A stretch of 64,000 nt of DNA from Chryseosolibacter sp964438975 (GTDB lineage: Bacteria; Bacteroidota; Bacteroidia; Cytophagales; Cyclobacteriaceae): positions 62,001 to 126,000 of the forward strand of contig CAYTMU010000003.1 in the NCBI GenBank assembly GCA_964438975.1. Reading direction: 5' to 3'. A model generated the notes under the pieces. That model was not told where the DNA came from. It did no database searches and was given only the letters and a program-made list of their open reading frames with translations. A program made the translations under genes and the position numbers. Shown in pieces: positions 27,549 through 36,720 of the stretch; position 1 is the stretch's first letter; each line of letters begins with the position of its first letter.

Positions 27549-30500
27549 CGAGAAAACTCATCAGGTCCCGGATCTGCCGCTTCGTCAACAAGTACCGCAT
27601 TGGCGGCATGCTGGAAGGAGCGGTGGTCAATTTTTGAATATCAGATCGCTGAATAACGGTGTCGGGCTTGTCTCCGATCTTGAGGACGATCGCATCATCG
27701 TGCTCTTCCTGGAGGATACCGCCGAAGTTCTTACCGCTCTTCAGATTGATTGTGACGATCCCATATCCAGGTGCTATCCGCGTACTGGGTTCGATCAATG
27801 ATTCAAGCAACTGCTCAGGGGTAAGACGTGTCGCGACACCGTTGAGCCGAGGTCCGGCATTACCACCGTAATCATCAAATGAATGACAACGCATACATTG
27901 GGCTGTCTGATCGCGAAAGAACAGGTTGCGGCCTTGTGCAATATCCCCGCCCGCCAGTGCGCTTCGATAAGCTGCGTTTAGCGAGTCGGGCGACAACTGG
28001 GAGACGATTTCGGTATAGCGATCCTTCAGGGCAACAGAGCCGATACTATCGATGGCTTCCGATAGCTCAAGGTGGATTTCCGGAGACAGTTTGCCTTCGC
28101 CGAGTCGCGTCAACAACCTTCCGAGTACCTCGACCGCATCCGGCGTCCTCAAAGTTGCCAGGGTTGTCAATGCCGCCTGCTTCTCCTCGGCGGTGCGCGA
28201 GTCGATAACCTCCGATAACATGCTAACCATCATCTCTTCGGGCATGCCCGTCTTCGGCAACAGGTCCAGTGCGACAACTCGCACGCTCTTCTCCCGATCG
28301 GAAAGTGCCTGCCTGATCGCATCGCTGATCCGCGCATCACCCAAAGCTACCAGTGATTTCAACGCCTCTGTCCGTACCACAGACACAGGATCGGATTTCA
28401 GTCGCGCAAAAAGAACTGATGAAGCCTCGGCGATCTTTAGTTTGCCCACTGCTCTTACGGCACTCAGCCGCAGCGCTTGCTGATCGTTCGAGATCAGCCG
28501 AAGCAACGGTTCGCGGGCACGGTTCTGAACAGGTCCCGGCTCACGTGTCACTTCTCCACGGAACCGACCATCGACCCGGTCGAGTACAGAGGGACGGGTC
28601 CATGTGCTCAATGCGTCGATTGCTTCGGTGCGCATATCTAACGGTGCATCTATACGCATTGAATAATCGATCAGGTTCTCCATAGCAGCATCACTACCAA
28701 CCCTCAGATTGGCGCTGATTGCCCGACGAATAAGGGCCTCATTCCTAAAGCGACTGTCGCGAAGTAGATCACCGAGAGCGGGCAGTGCCTCCTCTATCGA
28801 AAGGTCGTCGTTGATCGCGCGCGCGGTCTCTGTGACGACGAACTCATCACTGTCTTTGAGGAATGCTACAATACCTGGATGAGCCATTCTTCGCAATGCC
28901 ACAACTGCCGCAATTCGCAACGCACGCGATTCATCACCGGCCAGCGCCAGCACAGGTTCGGCCTGTCCGATGCGCGCCAATGCCAGGCTTCCTGCATGTC
29001 GCAGATAGGCATCTACATCGTCGTTCGCGCGGAGCATATCGATGATTGGTTGCACGGCCGGGTCATGTCGTATCCTTCCCAAAGCCTCCGCCGCAAAAAA
29101 GCGCGCGCGTGCGTAATCATCCTTCAGGAGCGGGATGAGCGCTTCCCCGGCACGGGCATAGTGCACGTCACCCAACCATTTGGCCGCCTGGGCGCGGATC
29201 TCGGGATCGCTGTCCTGCAATAGTGGCACCAGTATGCCGCCGTGGTTGATATCCTTTCTGGCGAACTGACTGATCCCCCATATCGCGTGAACACGCGCGA
29301 GTTGATGATCGGTCTGCCGGATACTAGCTTCAAACACGGCCAGGCCGTCGCTCCCTCGTTCGGCCAGTTCCAGTTGAGCTTTCTGCCGAACCCGCATATC
29401 GGCATGGTGTAAGAGATCGCCGAGTTCGCGCGGGTTATACCGTGTGAAGTCTGCCTTCAGCCGCGCCTCCGTGTCGCGGCGCTCCGGCCAGTCCGCTCCT
29501 CCCGGAACATCGAGCCGCCAGATGCGACCCTGATCCTTGGTTTCCCATCCATCGATCCAGTCAGCAATGTACATAGCACCATCCGGTCCCCAGTCGACGC
29601 CGGTCGCAAGTACGCCGCTCATGATGCTCTTGTGTTCACCCAATTCGAATGACGCGCCTTTTGGATCAAGCTTGAAGGCATGGATACCCGAGCGGGCAGG
29701 GTTACCTACGAACTCTCCGATGAAAAAAGTGTTCCTCCATTCGGGACCGAGAGCCGTCCCGGGATTGTACAGCATGCCCGTCGGCCCACTCACAAAGTTT
29801 GCAATACAGGGTGTGATATATGCGGCCTGACCTTCGAAGCGCGGCTTGTACATTTCTTCCTCCATCCAAACCTTGTAGGTGTTGTTATCCGGATCGCGGT
29901 ACTTACCGAATTGCCAGTTCGTGCGCCAGCCTGTATCCGAACCGTTGGTTATGTAAACGATCCGTTCTGACTCACCCCGGTGATCGCCATCGTTATCTTC
30001 ACTGATGAGGTTCCCATATTCATCGAAGACGAATTCATGCGTATTCCGGTTACCGTAGGCAAATACCTCGAAATCGCTCCCGTCCGGATTCGACCGGACG
30101 ATGACCCCGCTATTAGGATGCTCCCATTTGGTACCGTCGGGGCCTTCACCGCTGAAACCGATGTCGCCGATCTGCCAATAGGTCTTTCCCTCCGGACCTA
30201 CTTCTGCCCCGGACATACCGTGGCCGCCAAATCCGATGTGAATGCCATAGCCGTGCGAGATCGACTCTTTCTCGTCGGCCAATCCATCGCCATCCGTATC
30301 GCGGACGCGCCACATATCAGGACCGATACCTACAAAAAGATCTCCGTTGTGTGCGAGAAGCGCACCTGCAACGTCAGTCACTTCCGTATGGAAATCCTCG
30401 ATCACGATCTGCGACCGGTCAGCGAGTCCGTCGCCATCTCTGTCTTCCAGCAAATAGACGACTTCCTTCTCAACTGTCATATCCCGCCAGTCGTGTGATC

Positions 30501-30936
30501 CATCGCCGTTGAGGTCTTTCAGCCACGTGTTCGTAGCACTTAGTTCAGGCGCAAGCACCTTATGCAAGAACGCGCGCTTCTCCTCCACCGTACGAAGCTG
30601 AATGGACCCTATCTCCCATTCCCGGTGGCCCCGTATATCAAACTCTGAATTCTTGTGTCTGTTCGTCCGGATGTAGTACAAGCGCCCGTGGTCGTCGATG
30701 TCGAGCGAAACGGGATCCGCGACAAGAGAGTCTACGGCCCACACCTTCATGACGATCCCATCCGCGAGCACTGGTGAAGTGGCAGACTCGATAGCGCGTG
30801 CCATGGCGGCATTCTGCGCGGAATCGATAGTCACCACGCGGCTGTCGTTCACTTGTTTCTTGCCGCAACCCGCGGCGAGCGTTATTACAATCAACAACAA
30901 TCGAATTGATAGTTTGCCAGATGTGGATCGGTCCAT
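27526..30936 (-). CDS. PVC-type heme-binding lipoprotein with HEAT repeats and cytochrome c domain
   Basis: An 1136-residue lipoprotein (leader ends LAAGC, Cys24). It matches the Planctomycetes-type membrane-bound dehydrogenase architecture: an N-terminal six-bladed propeller (about 50-500, with EVGPEGKTYWQIGDIGFSG and GVDWGPDGAMYIADWIDGW), HEAT/PBS-lyase-like repeats (about 520-960) and a C-terminal cytochrome c domain with C1014-M-R-C-H1018 and GPRLNGVATRLTPEQLLESL. Acidic DGDG loops (DLNGDGSHDW, DRDGDGLADR, DTDGDGLADE) inside the propeller suggest calcium sites. The probable role is periplasmic oxidation with electron transfer through heme. The substrate is unknown. Transcribed alone, convergent with dinB. 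Confidence 0.88.
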   Translation of the reverse strand: MDRSTSGKLSIRLLLIVITLAAGCGKKQVNDSRVVTIDSAQNAAMARAIESATSPVLADGIVMKVWAVDSLVADPVSLDIDDHGRLYYIRTNRHKNSEFDIRGHREWEIGSIQLRTVEEKRAFLHKVLAPELSATNTWLKDLNGDGSHDWRDMTVEKEVVYLLEDRDGDGLADRSQIVIEDFHTEVTDVAGALLAHNGDLFVGIGPDMWRVRDTDGDGLADEKESISHGYGIHIGFGGHGMSGAEVGPEGKTYWQIGDIGFSGEGPDGTKWEHPNSGVIVRSNPDGSDFEVFAYGNRNTHEFVFDEYGNLISEDNDGDHRGESERIVYITNGSDTGWRTNWQFGKYRDPDNNTYKVWMEEEMYKPRFEGQAAYITPCIANFVSGPTGMLYNPGTALGPEWRNTFFIGEFVGNPARSGIHAFKLDPKGASFELGEHKSIMSGVLATGVDWGPDGAMYIADWIDGWETKDQGRIWRLDVPGGADWPERRDTEARLKADFTRYNPRELGDLLHHADMRVRQKAQLELAERGSDGLAVFEASIRQTDHQLARVHAIWGISQFARKDINHGGILVPLLQDSDPEIRAQAAKWLGDVHYARAGEALIPLLKDDYARARFFAAEALGRIRHDPAVQPIIDMLRANDDVDAYLRHAGSLALARIGQAEPVLALAGDESRALRIAAVVALRRMAHPGIVAFLKDSDEFVVTETARAINDDLSIEEALPALGDLLRDSRFRNEALIRRAISANLRVGSDAAMENLIDYSMRIDAPLDMRTEAIDALSTWTRPSVLDRVDGRFRGEVTREPGPVQNRAREPLLRLISNDQQALRLSAVRAVGKLKIAEASSVLFARLKSDPVSVVRTEALKSLVALGDARISDAIRQALSDREKSVRVVALDLLPKTGMPEEMMVSMLSEVIDSRTAEEKQAALTTLATLRTPDAVEVLGRLLTRLGEGKLSPEIHLELSEAIDSIGSVALKDRYTEIVSQLSPDSLNAAYRSALAGGDIAQGRNLFFRDQTAQCMRCHSFDDYGGNAGPRLNGVATRLTPEQLLESLIEPSTRIAPGYGIVTINLKSGKNFGGILQEEHDDAIVLKIGDKPDTVIQRSDIQKLTTAPSSMPPMRYLLTKRQIRDLMSFLVTLQDED

Positions 30937-31044
30937 TGCAGATAGGTGGATTTAAGAGGGTCAATTTACCAAAAAACGCGGCAACTTGAATATGTCCATC
31001 GTTTGTTCTAACATTAAACGACAATTCATACCAAGCCGTTTATC

Positions 31045-32184
31045 ATGGAAACCAACAGGCGCAAGTTCATTTCGACCGTGGCTAGCCTGGCTGCCACCGT
31101 CCTACCGGTAGGATCGCTCTCTGCGGCACGCCGGCCACTCTTGCAACGCGAGCGCTCAGCTAGTAAGAGCGTCGCCGCCCCGCTGATCCGCTTTGCAGCG
31201 ATCGGATTAAACCACGGACATATCTATGGACAGTGTGAAGCGGTGATTCGCGGAGGTGGTGAACTTGTATCATTCTACGCCCGGGAACCAGAATTGGTGG
31301 CGGCGTTCACAAAACGATATCCGCACGTACGGCTGGCGCGTTCCGAAGAAGAAATTCTTCAGGATAAATCCATTCAATTAATAGTCAGTGCTTCAATCCC
31401 CGTGGATCGCGCGCCGCTCGGAATCCGCGCCATGCAGCACGGGAAGGATTTCATGGCTGACAAGCCGGGGATCACGACTCTCGAACAACTCGGGCAAGCG
31501 CGCAAGGTGCAGAAGGAAACGGGGAGAATCTATTCTATCCTCTACAGCGAGCGCCTGGAAAATCGGGCGTCGATCAAAGCCGGCGACCTGATCAAGCAGG
31601 GTGCCATCGGAAAAGTCGTTCAAACGATCGGCACCGGCCCTCACCGTATGAATCCCCAATCACGTCCTGCCTGGTTCTTCGAACGCGACGCGTACGGAGG
31701 CATCATCTGCGACATCGGGTCACATCAATGCGAACAGTTCCTGTTTTTTACAAACTCGACACAGGCAGATGTTGTTTGCTCGCAGGTAGGGAATATCAAC
31801 AATCCCCAATACCCGGGCCTCGAAGATTTTGGTGACGCCATGGTACGCGGCAACGGTGGATCGGGATATTTCCGGGTTGACTGGTTCACACCGCAGGGAT
31901 TAAAGAGCTGGGGCGATGGCCGCCTGACGATTCTCGGCACGGACGGCTATATGGAGCTTCGGAAAAATATCGATATCGATGGCCGACCGGGCGGCAACCA
32001 CCTGTTTCTCGTAGATCAGAAAGGGACGCGTTACATTGATTGCAGCGAAGTTGACCTTCCCTACGGCGGAGCGTTTGTGCAAGACATTCTCAACCGCACG
32101 GAAACCGCCATGCCGCAAACGCATTGTTTTCTCGCTACCGAACTCGCTTTGAAAGCGGAAAAACACGCTGTCAGAATTAGTTAA
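31045..32184 (+). CDS. Gfo/Idh/MocA family oxidoreductase with twin-arginine leader
   Basis: A 379-residue NAD(P)-dependent oxidoreductase. The N terminus METNRRKFISTVASLAATVLP is a twin-arginine signal, so the protein is exported folded. The Rossmann part starts at FAAIGLNHGHIYGQ (about 51-64); the GxGxxG is altered to GLNHGH, seen in some members. The second conserved block is FMADKPGIT, where the family's usual E-K-P appears as D-K-P with the Lys kept. The substrate-binding domain has GGIICDIGSHQCEQ. Likely acts on a sugar or inositol, perhaps as a 3-keto-forming or -reducing enzyme. Divergent from the heme lipoprotein at 27526. Confidence 0.87.
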   Translation: METNRRKFISTVASLAATVLPVGSLSAARRPLLQRERSASKSVAAPLIRFAAIGLNHGHIYGQCEAVIRGGGELVSFYAREPELVAAFTKRYPHVRLARSEEEILQDKSIQLIVSASIPVDRAPLGIRAMQHGKDFMADKPGITTLEQLGQARKVQKETGRIYSILYSERLENRASIKAGDLIKQGAIGKVVQTIGTGPHRMNPQSRPAWFFERDAYGGIICDIGSHQCEQFLFFTNSTQADVVCSQVGNINNPQYPGLEDFGDAMVRGNGGSGYFRVDWFTPQGLKSWGDGRLTILGTDGYMELRKNIDIDGRPGGNHLFLVDQKGTRYIDCSEVDLPYGGAFVQDILNRTETAMPQTHCFLATELALKAEKHAVRIS

Positions 32185-32187
32185 ATA

Positions 32188-33036
32188 TCAACCGAACTCA
32201 GGCCCCAGGATGGCAAATTGATCCGTCGGTTTTCCCGGGGAGTCATTCGCTCCCTTGTACATTCTGACAAGAGGGCGCTGCTCTGAAAATCCAATCGTTG
32301 CAAGCCACGTTCTCCATCCCGGGGAATGATGGGGGGCATCCAGGATCACCGGACGCCCGGAAACGCTGATAAGAGCAGCGGATAGGACTGCCTTCGCGCC
32401 AGCCAGATTCCGCGCAATCACGGGACCGATCTGTGCGAAGTTATGTCCCTGTCGACCGAAGCAATACGCCTCCGTTTCACCATCTCGTTCCAGTATCCAA
32501 GCAAGGTCCGGACTCCGCTCGAACAAGGATCGAAGCACGCCATAACGTTCGGCACCAAAAGTTTGGAAGTCCAATGCAAGAATAGTTGGCAGGTCGCCTT
32601 CGCGCACCGGGCGTACATCAATTCCGGCTGTAACCTTCACTCGCCCGGAATCTCTTATCAAACGACTGATACCATACTCATCCGAAAAGCCGAGCCGGAG
32701 ATATACCTGTCTTCCCGCAGGAGTCGCATCAAGCTTGATCGTCTTCTCCTTGTCAAGCAGTTTTAACGATTCCCGTAATAGTTGGATACCGATACCGCGC
32801 CTTTGATATGCGGGGTCCACAAGCACCATTCCGATCCAGCAAAAGTGCTTGCCATACCGGATTGTCGCCACCGTACCTCTGACCTGGCCGCCGTCATCAA
32901 CAGCCACGCACGATCCGCCGGGACCCAGCTGCAGAAACAGCTCCCAGTCCTCACGCGTCTGATTCCAGCCAGCCGCGCGACAAAGGTCGAGCCCCCCCGG
33001 AATATCCCGGTCGGTCATCGTCCGGTAATGGATCAC
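32188..33036 (-). CDS. GNAT N-acetyltransferase with C-terminal Acetyltransf_18-like domain
   Basis: A 282-residue cytoplasmic protein with two GNAT-like halves. The N-terminal half carries the acetyl-CoA site (VDPAYQRRGIGIQLL, about 74-88) and the following LDATPAGRQVYLRLGF. The C-terminal half (about 140-280, IDVRPVREGDLPTILALD) matches the second domain common in this group. The substrate is unknown. Its stop is 3 bp from the stop of the convergent oxidoreductase gene. The DUF1080 gene ends 12 bp upstream, so the two are probably co-transcribed. Confidence 0.88.
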   Translation of the reverse strand: MIHYRTMTDRDIPGGLDLCRAAGWNQTREDWELFLQLGPGGSCVAVDDGGQVRGTVATIRYGKHFCWIGMVLVDPAYQRRGIGIQLLRESLKLLDKEKTIKLDATPAGRQVYLRLGFSDEYGISRLIRDSGRVKVTAGIDVRPVREGDLPTILALDFQTFGAERYGVLRSLFERSPDLAWILERDGETEAYCFGRQGHNFAQIGPVIARNLAGAKAVLSAALISVSGRPVILDAPHHSPGWRTWLATIGFSEQRPLVRMYKGANDSPGKPTDQFAILGPEFG

Positions 33037-33048
33037 CGGATGCCTGAT

Positions 33049-33681
33049 TTAATCTGGAAGGATTTTCACCATGATATCCTTGTAGTACACACGGCTTTTC
33101 GGATCATGTGCCTGAAGGGCGAACGTACCAGTGGAGAGTCTCCCCCCTTCGTCGGGAACCGTGTACTCATTGATCACCTTTCCGTCTACTTTTACCGTGA
33201 TCTTGTTGCCTTTGACAATGATGTGCTGAGTGAACCAGGTATCGTCCTTTGCCGGTGGCTCTTTGACATCCTGAATACCATAAACGCTGCCAGTGCGGCG
33301 CCAGTCGGAGTGGCTATTGTTCACCTGGATCTCATATCCCTTCTGCGGCCAGCCTGTCTCCAGGTATTCGGTATGGATGTACATACCTGAGTTAGCACCA
33401 GGCTTCGTCATCACGGTCGCCTTGTATTCAAAATTCCTGAACTGGTGATCCTGGACCGGTCCGTCGTAGTACAGGTGTGCTCTCGGCCCGAAAACTGCGA
33501 TCGTCCCGTCCTCGATTTTGAACGACTCCGGGTTGTCTTGCGACACTTTCCAGCCATCCAACGACTTACCATCGAATAATTTGATCCATCCCTTCTTTTG
33601 TGCATGTAGTGTCGTTGTCGATGCCATGAAGGCGGCAACCAGCACGAGGGCCGCAACTAAGTATTGAACGCTCTTGATCAT
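33049..33681 (-). CDS. DUF1080 protein (3-keto-disaccharide hydrolase domain), secreted
   Basis: A 210-residue exported protein: signal peptide to about residue 28 (ends LHAQ), then the DUF1080 lectin-like beta-sandwich starting GWIKLFDGKSLDGWK and including NSGMYIHTEYLETGWPQKGYEIQVNN and the terminal YYKDIMVKIL. The domain is now named 3-keto-disaccharide hydrolase; members cleave or hydrate sugars already oxidised at C3. That makes the oxidoreductase at 31045 a plausible partner, although it lies on the other strand. Activity on a particular glycan is not visible. Confidence 0.92.
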   Translation of the reverse strand: MIKSVQYLVAALVLVAAFMASTTTLHAQKKGWIKLFDGKSLDGWKVSQDNPESFKIEDGTIAVFGPRAHLYYDGPVQDHQFRNFEYKATVMTKPGANSGMYIHTEYLETGWPQKGYEIQVNNSHSDWRRTGSVYGIQDVKEPPAKDDTWFTQHIIVKGNKITVKVDGKVINEYTVPDEGGRLSTGTFALQAHDPKSRVYYKDIMVKILPD

Positions 33682-33705
33682 AAGATTGATTAGAAGATTA
33701 CAGAC

Positions 33706-33797
33706 TCAAGATCATCGTTTCCGATCTTGTATCCGGATTCAAGTTAAGATATAAATTCAAGATTCGAGATCGGTGGTCAAGATTTTGATTGCTCAAG
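33706..33797. repeat. Degenerate TCAAG repeats
   Basis: TCAAG occurs at 33706, 33739, 33757, 33777 and 33793, three of the spacings being 16-20 bp, together with a 7-bp inverted repeat CCGATCT/AGATCGG at 33721-33727 and 33767-33773. It lies just upstream of the DUF1080 gene on the coding strand's 5' side. Possible regulatory repeats or simple-sequence decay. Confidence 0.35.
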
Positions 33798-35949
33798 TTG
33801 AACCCGGAACAGGCACCGCCTGTGGCGGTTGCTCCGCCTTTTCAGATAACTTGGCAGAGATCTTTCTAACGTCGCGCGCAAGTGCCAGGATGATAGAGAG
33901 CTGTGTCAGGGTTTGAATAGACGGGGGCACGCCGGGGGCCGGATCGAGATCGGTTCGGGATCGTCGGTCGCGCAGATTGTCGTAGGCACACTGCAACTCA
34001 TAGGAGATCGCCCTCGACAATTCCTCGGCTTCCGCCCGGTCCTGCCCGAGTGTTTCGTCTGACAACGCCGCGATATGGCCCGTCAACATGTGATTCGCAA
34101 TCACAAACTGGTGAATGGCGCTGGCCTCCGGCGGTTGTTGTGGCTCGGAGAGAACTGTTTGAAAATTGTTGGAAAGGTTAGTCAGTGCCACGACCGCGCT
34201 CTGTCTCGCCAGATCATACGCTGGCGTATCGGACTGACCGGTAGTCACCGCAAGCCATGCCTGTGAGAAATACTGGCGGTTAGCGTCCAGCATACGTTGC
34301 ATCGACTGCCAGATCTCACTGTGTCCCCAGACCGGAAAGATGAAACGCGAAACCAGAAATGCGATTACGGATCCAATGGCTGTGTCGACGAGTCTTTCGA
34401 CGATCAGTGCCTGAAACTGGAGCGGATTCAGGAAATGAAGCGAAATCACCAGGAATATCGTAAGAAATACAACGAAGGCCAGGTAGTGCACTCGTAGCAA
34501 GCTATACCCTAATAACATGCTGACGACGAGGAGCGCCAGCAGCAATGTACCGTTCGATATGAGCAAAAGGAGCACCGACACGATCACAACACCGATCAAC
34601 GTACCGGCAACGCGCTGAACATTCCTCCGCTTGGTCGTAACATAAGCCGGCCGCAGGATCGTTACAATTGTGAGAAGCAACCAATAACTATGTGTAAGCG
34701 AGAATGCAACTGAAACTCCGTACCCGAGGATCATCGCGACCGTCAGTCGGATGGCGTGGCGAAAGCTCTCGGACCGGAGGGTGAGGTTACTGATCAGCAA
34801 GCTGAGCTTGATGGGCTGGCTAACCGCCAATCGCGACGTCTTGCTGGCAACTTCAAAAGAGTCTTCGATCTTACCTTCCATCCGCGTGTAGAGGATGAGC
34901 CGGTTCATCCGGTTGGCTATCTCCTGTACGTTGTTCAATATCTTCGACAACGCTTCCGCCACGCCGGCCTTGTCGTCGGCGAGTTGGCGTTCAGTCAGCT
35001 CCCGGAGCTCGGCAATGCGACGGTTAATATCGAACTGGTTCCTCACCGGCTTACCCATCTGCACCGTGATGCCAATGTACTCCAGGCCCGCGGCCAGTTC
35101 AAGGATCAGTCCGTAGTATCGGTTGAGAAGCCCCAGGTTCGCAAGTTGTTTGTGTAAGTACTGATAGTCATGGTAGGAGAACATGGTTTGTTCGAAGAGG
35201 TCGAGCGACTCGAGGTAGATCATCATCAGGCTCCGGCTTCGCGGACTCGCATCAGCAACCAGCCGTCGGGTTTTGAACAACATCTCCTGGGCTTGTTCCT
35301 GAATATTCTGAACATCGCTCTGAGCTTTCATTAGGCGGTGGAAGCACTGCGTGAGATCGATGCCCTCTCGATAAAAACCAGCTCGCGCCTGAACGTAGTC
35401 GGCGATGACAATAAGATGTTCACCCAACGCCTGCTCGACAGCACGATATGGTCTAATACCATGTAGCAACATGCTAAATCCCATGTACCATACACCGCCC
35501 CCAAAGATCAACGCTGTTGCCTGAATACTGCTGTACGCCTGGTTCAAAGAAAGCAAGTTTAACAGCATGACCACCAGCGCAAGCGACCCTACCGCTCCCG
35601 CACGTGTGCCATATGCGCCAAACATGGTGAGGAAAAAACTCAGCACTACGATCTGCGTGATCAGCAGTGGCTGATATTCCTTTGTCAATATGGTTAACAA
35701 AACGACAGCAGTGTTGAGCAAGATCGCTGCAGCTATTCCATTGCGTCGGTGGTGAATCGGGCCGGGTGTGTCGGTCAGACTGACAAACAGAGCTCCCCAA
35801 AGAAATGGAACGGCAAAAGAAAGCCACCCTTGTCCGATAAAAACGAACACCGGCAACATCACTCCAGCAGTAATGCGCAGTCCCGAATACCAGTATTGAC
35901 TGGATGTGAACTTTTGAACTTCCTGCAGGTAGTCTCTTGCCTCGGTCAT
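33793..35949 (-). CDS. FUSC family inner-membrane protein (YccS/YhfK-like)
   Basis: A 718-residue membrane protein of the fusaric-acid-resistance/aromatic-acid-exporter superfamily. Two membrane blocks are seen, at about 20-170 and 405-540, each followed by a cytoplasmic helical region. The second block contains RNVQRVAGTLIGV, the hallmark at the start of FUSC domains. The YccS-like layout fits export of organic acids or of unknown compounds. It has its own promoter-like element at 35958. No partner periplasmic adaptor or outer-membrane channel lies nearby. Confidence 0.9.
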   Translation of the reverse strand: MTEARDYLQEVQKFTSSQYWYSGLRITAGVMLPVFVFIGQGWLSFAVPFLWGALFVSLTDTPGPIHHRRNGIAAAILLNTAVVLLTILTKEYQPLLITQIVVLSFFLTMFGAYGTRAGAVGSLALVVMLLNLLSLNQAYSSIQATALIFGGGVWYMGFSMLLHGIRPYRAVEQALGEHLIVIADYVQARAGFYREGIDLTQCFHRLMKAQSDVQNIQEQAQEMLFKTRRLVADASPRSRSLMMIYLESLDLFEQTMFSYHDYQYLHKQLANLGLLNRYYGLILELAAGLEYIGITVQMGKPVRNQFDINRRIAELRELTERQLADDKAGVAEALSKILNNVQEIANRMNRLILYTRMEGKIEDSFEVASKTSRLAVSQPIKLSLLISNLTLRSESFRHAIRLTVAMILGYGVSVAFSLTHSYWLLLTIVTILRPAYVTTKRRNVQRVAGTLIGVVIVSVLLLLISNGTLLLALLVVSMLLGYSLLRVHYLAFVVFLTIFLVISLHFLNPLQFQALIVERLVDTAIGSVIAFLVSRFIFPVWGHSEIWQSMQRMLDANRQYFSQAWLAVTTGQSDTPAYDLARQSAVVALTNLSNNFQTVLSEPQQPPEASAIHQFVIANHMLTGHIAALSDETLGQDRAEAEELSRAISYELQCAYDNLRDRRSRTDLDPAPGVPPSIQTLTQLSIILALARDVRKISAKLSEKAEQPPQAVPVPGST

Positions 35950-35957
35950 GGTGAACC

Positions 35958-35986
35958 CAAAAATAGCAAATCGCCAATTGCCGCAA
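35958..35986 (-). promoter_or_regulatory. Candidate promoter of the FUSC gene
   Basis: On the minus strand TATTTTTG (35965-35958) fits the -7 consensus TAnnTTTG, with TTG (35986-35984) 18 bp upstream as a -33 element. The ATG at 35949 follows after 8 bases. Confidence 0.65.
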
Positions 35987-36080
35987 CGCGGGTACCTCCC
36001 ATTTTAGCATTTCTCCGGGCAGCGATCGGCATGACTATTTATGATCGCTTAAGATACCCTAACATTTATCAACACAAGCT

Positions 36081-36326
36081 ATGGGCTCAGTTAATATCGA
36101 CGCAGAAGACAGCATCAGCGCCAAGGATTTCGAGGAAGGCAACTCAATTCAGGTACGGGTAACAGTTGACCCGTCCGAGAAACCGCAATACGAAAAGGGC
36201 AAGTCAATTACTGTCGTTCGCGAGGGAACGGAAATGAAGGGGCGGATCGTCTCTGATCCGATCCTGATCGACCGCAAACGCGAAGACGGGATGGTAACAC
36301 TGTCGCTGATCGTGGAGAAGGGATAA
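36081..36326 (+). CDS. Small hypothetical protein, 81 residues
   Basis: I do not recognise a family. The protein is acidic and soluble, without signal or membrane segment, and alternates short beta-prone segments (SIQVRVTVDPS, KSITVVREG, MKGRIVSDPILIDRK, MVTLSLIVEKG), which suggests a small beta-barrel. Codon use and the regular alternation of hydrophobic residues look like those of a real gene, and no better frame overlaps it. It stands alone between the divergent FUSC gene and the phosphate operon's 3' end. Confidence 0.6.
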   Translation: MGSVNIDAEDSISAKDFEEGNSIQVRVTVDPSEKPQYEKGKSITVVREGTEMKGRIVSDPILIDRKREDGMVTLSLIVEKG

Positions 36327-36578
36327 CGAGAGCCCGGTGGTCAGCTCTAACGTCAGCAGACCTATTCATCCGGCCAATACGCTGCATGTCTGGATGATAC
36401 CGCGCCCGCTCATCTGCGCGTGTCCGGATTTTTGCATTCTTATCTGATTCTCTCATCGTTTCCCGCTTTGGTTGCCAGGATCGTAGCGACATAAAATATG
36501 CCGCAGTGTGTATTGGGGAAAAAACGAACTACCGACATCCCTGTGGGGAAGAATTTTCTCTGGCTACAGCTACAAACG
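36327..36578. other. Gene-free stretch downstream of the TPP riboswitch
   Basis: No supported gene on either strand. On the minus strand, where a riboswitch-controlled gene would be expected, the only frame (from 36492) gives an Arg/Ser-rich peptide running antisense into the 81-residue gene, with no resemblance to a thiamine protein. With the riboswitch and terminator this makes a 394-bp interval without a gene. Confidence 0.7.
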
Positions 36579-36607
36579 AAAGCCCCCAACACGAGGTCGG
36601 GGGCTTT
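36579..36607 (-). terminator. Intrinsic terminator behind the TPP aptamer
   Basis: On the minus strand AAAGCCCCC (36607-36599) pairs with GGGGGCTTT (36587-36579) around an 11-base loop, followed by CGTTTGT. It starts seven bases after the aptamer's P1 stem and can serve as its expression platform, and also as the terminator of pst-phoU. Confidence 0.8.
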
Positions 36608-36613
36608 GGCTAA

Positions 36614-36688
36614 CCTTATCCTTTCGCTGGAATTATCCAGATCAAGTTATAAGAATGTACTCTCAGGTCTTTCGACCACTCCCTAAGG
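36614..36688 (-). ncRNA. TPP (THI-element) riboswitch aptamer
   Basis: Read on the minus strand, the sequence has the parts of a thiamine-pyrophosphate aptamer in order. P1 is CCTTA (36688-36684) with TAAGG (36618-36614). A short P3 follows, GGTC-GAAA-GACC (36677-36666), then the invariant CTGAGA (36666-36661), then TTGATCTGGATAAT and TCCAGCG (from 36644), the pyrophosphate-sensing arm with CTGG/CCAG paired. The conserved CCTGAT appears as CTTGAT. It begins 32 nt after the phoU stop on the same strand and is followed by a terminator. No thiamine synthesis or transport gene lies downstream; the next minus-strand gene is FUSC, which has its own promoter. Confidence 0.9.
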
Positions 36689-36720
36689 CTAACACTTTAT
36701 CTGGTAAAAATTCTGTGCCA

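Noticed and set aside
36208..36492. 94-residue open frame on the minus strand behind the TPP riboswitch
   Set aside because: Considered as a riboswitch-controlled gene, but the peptide is Arg/Ser-rich, without family resemblance, and antisense to the better 81-residue gene.
36498..36686. 62-residue open frame on the plus strand
   Set aside because: It lies on the complement of the TPP aptamer and terminator, which explain the sequence better.
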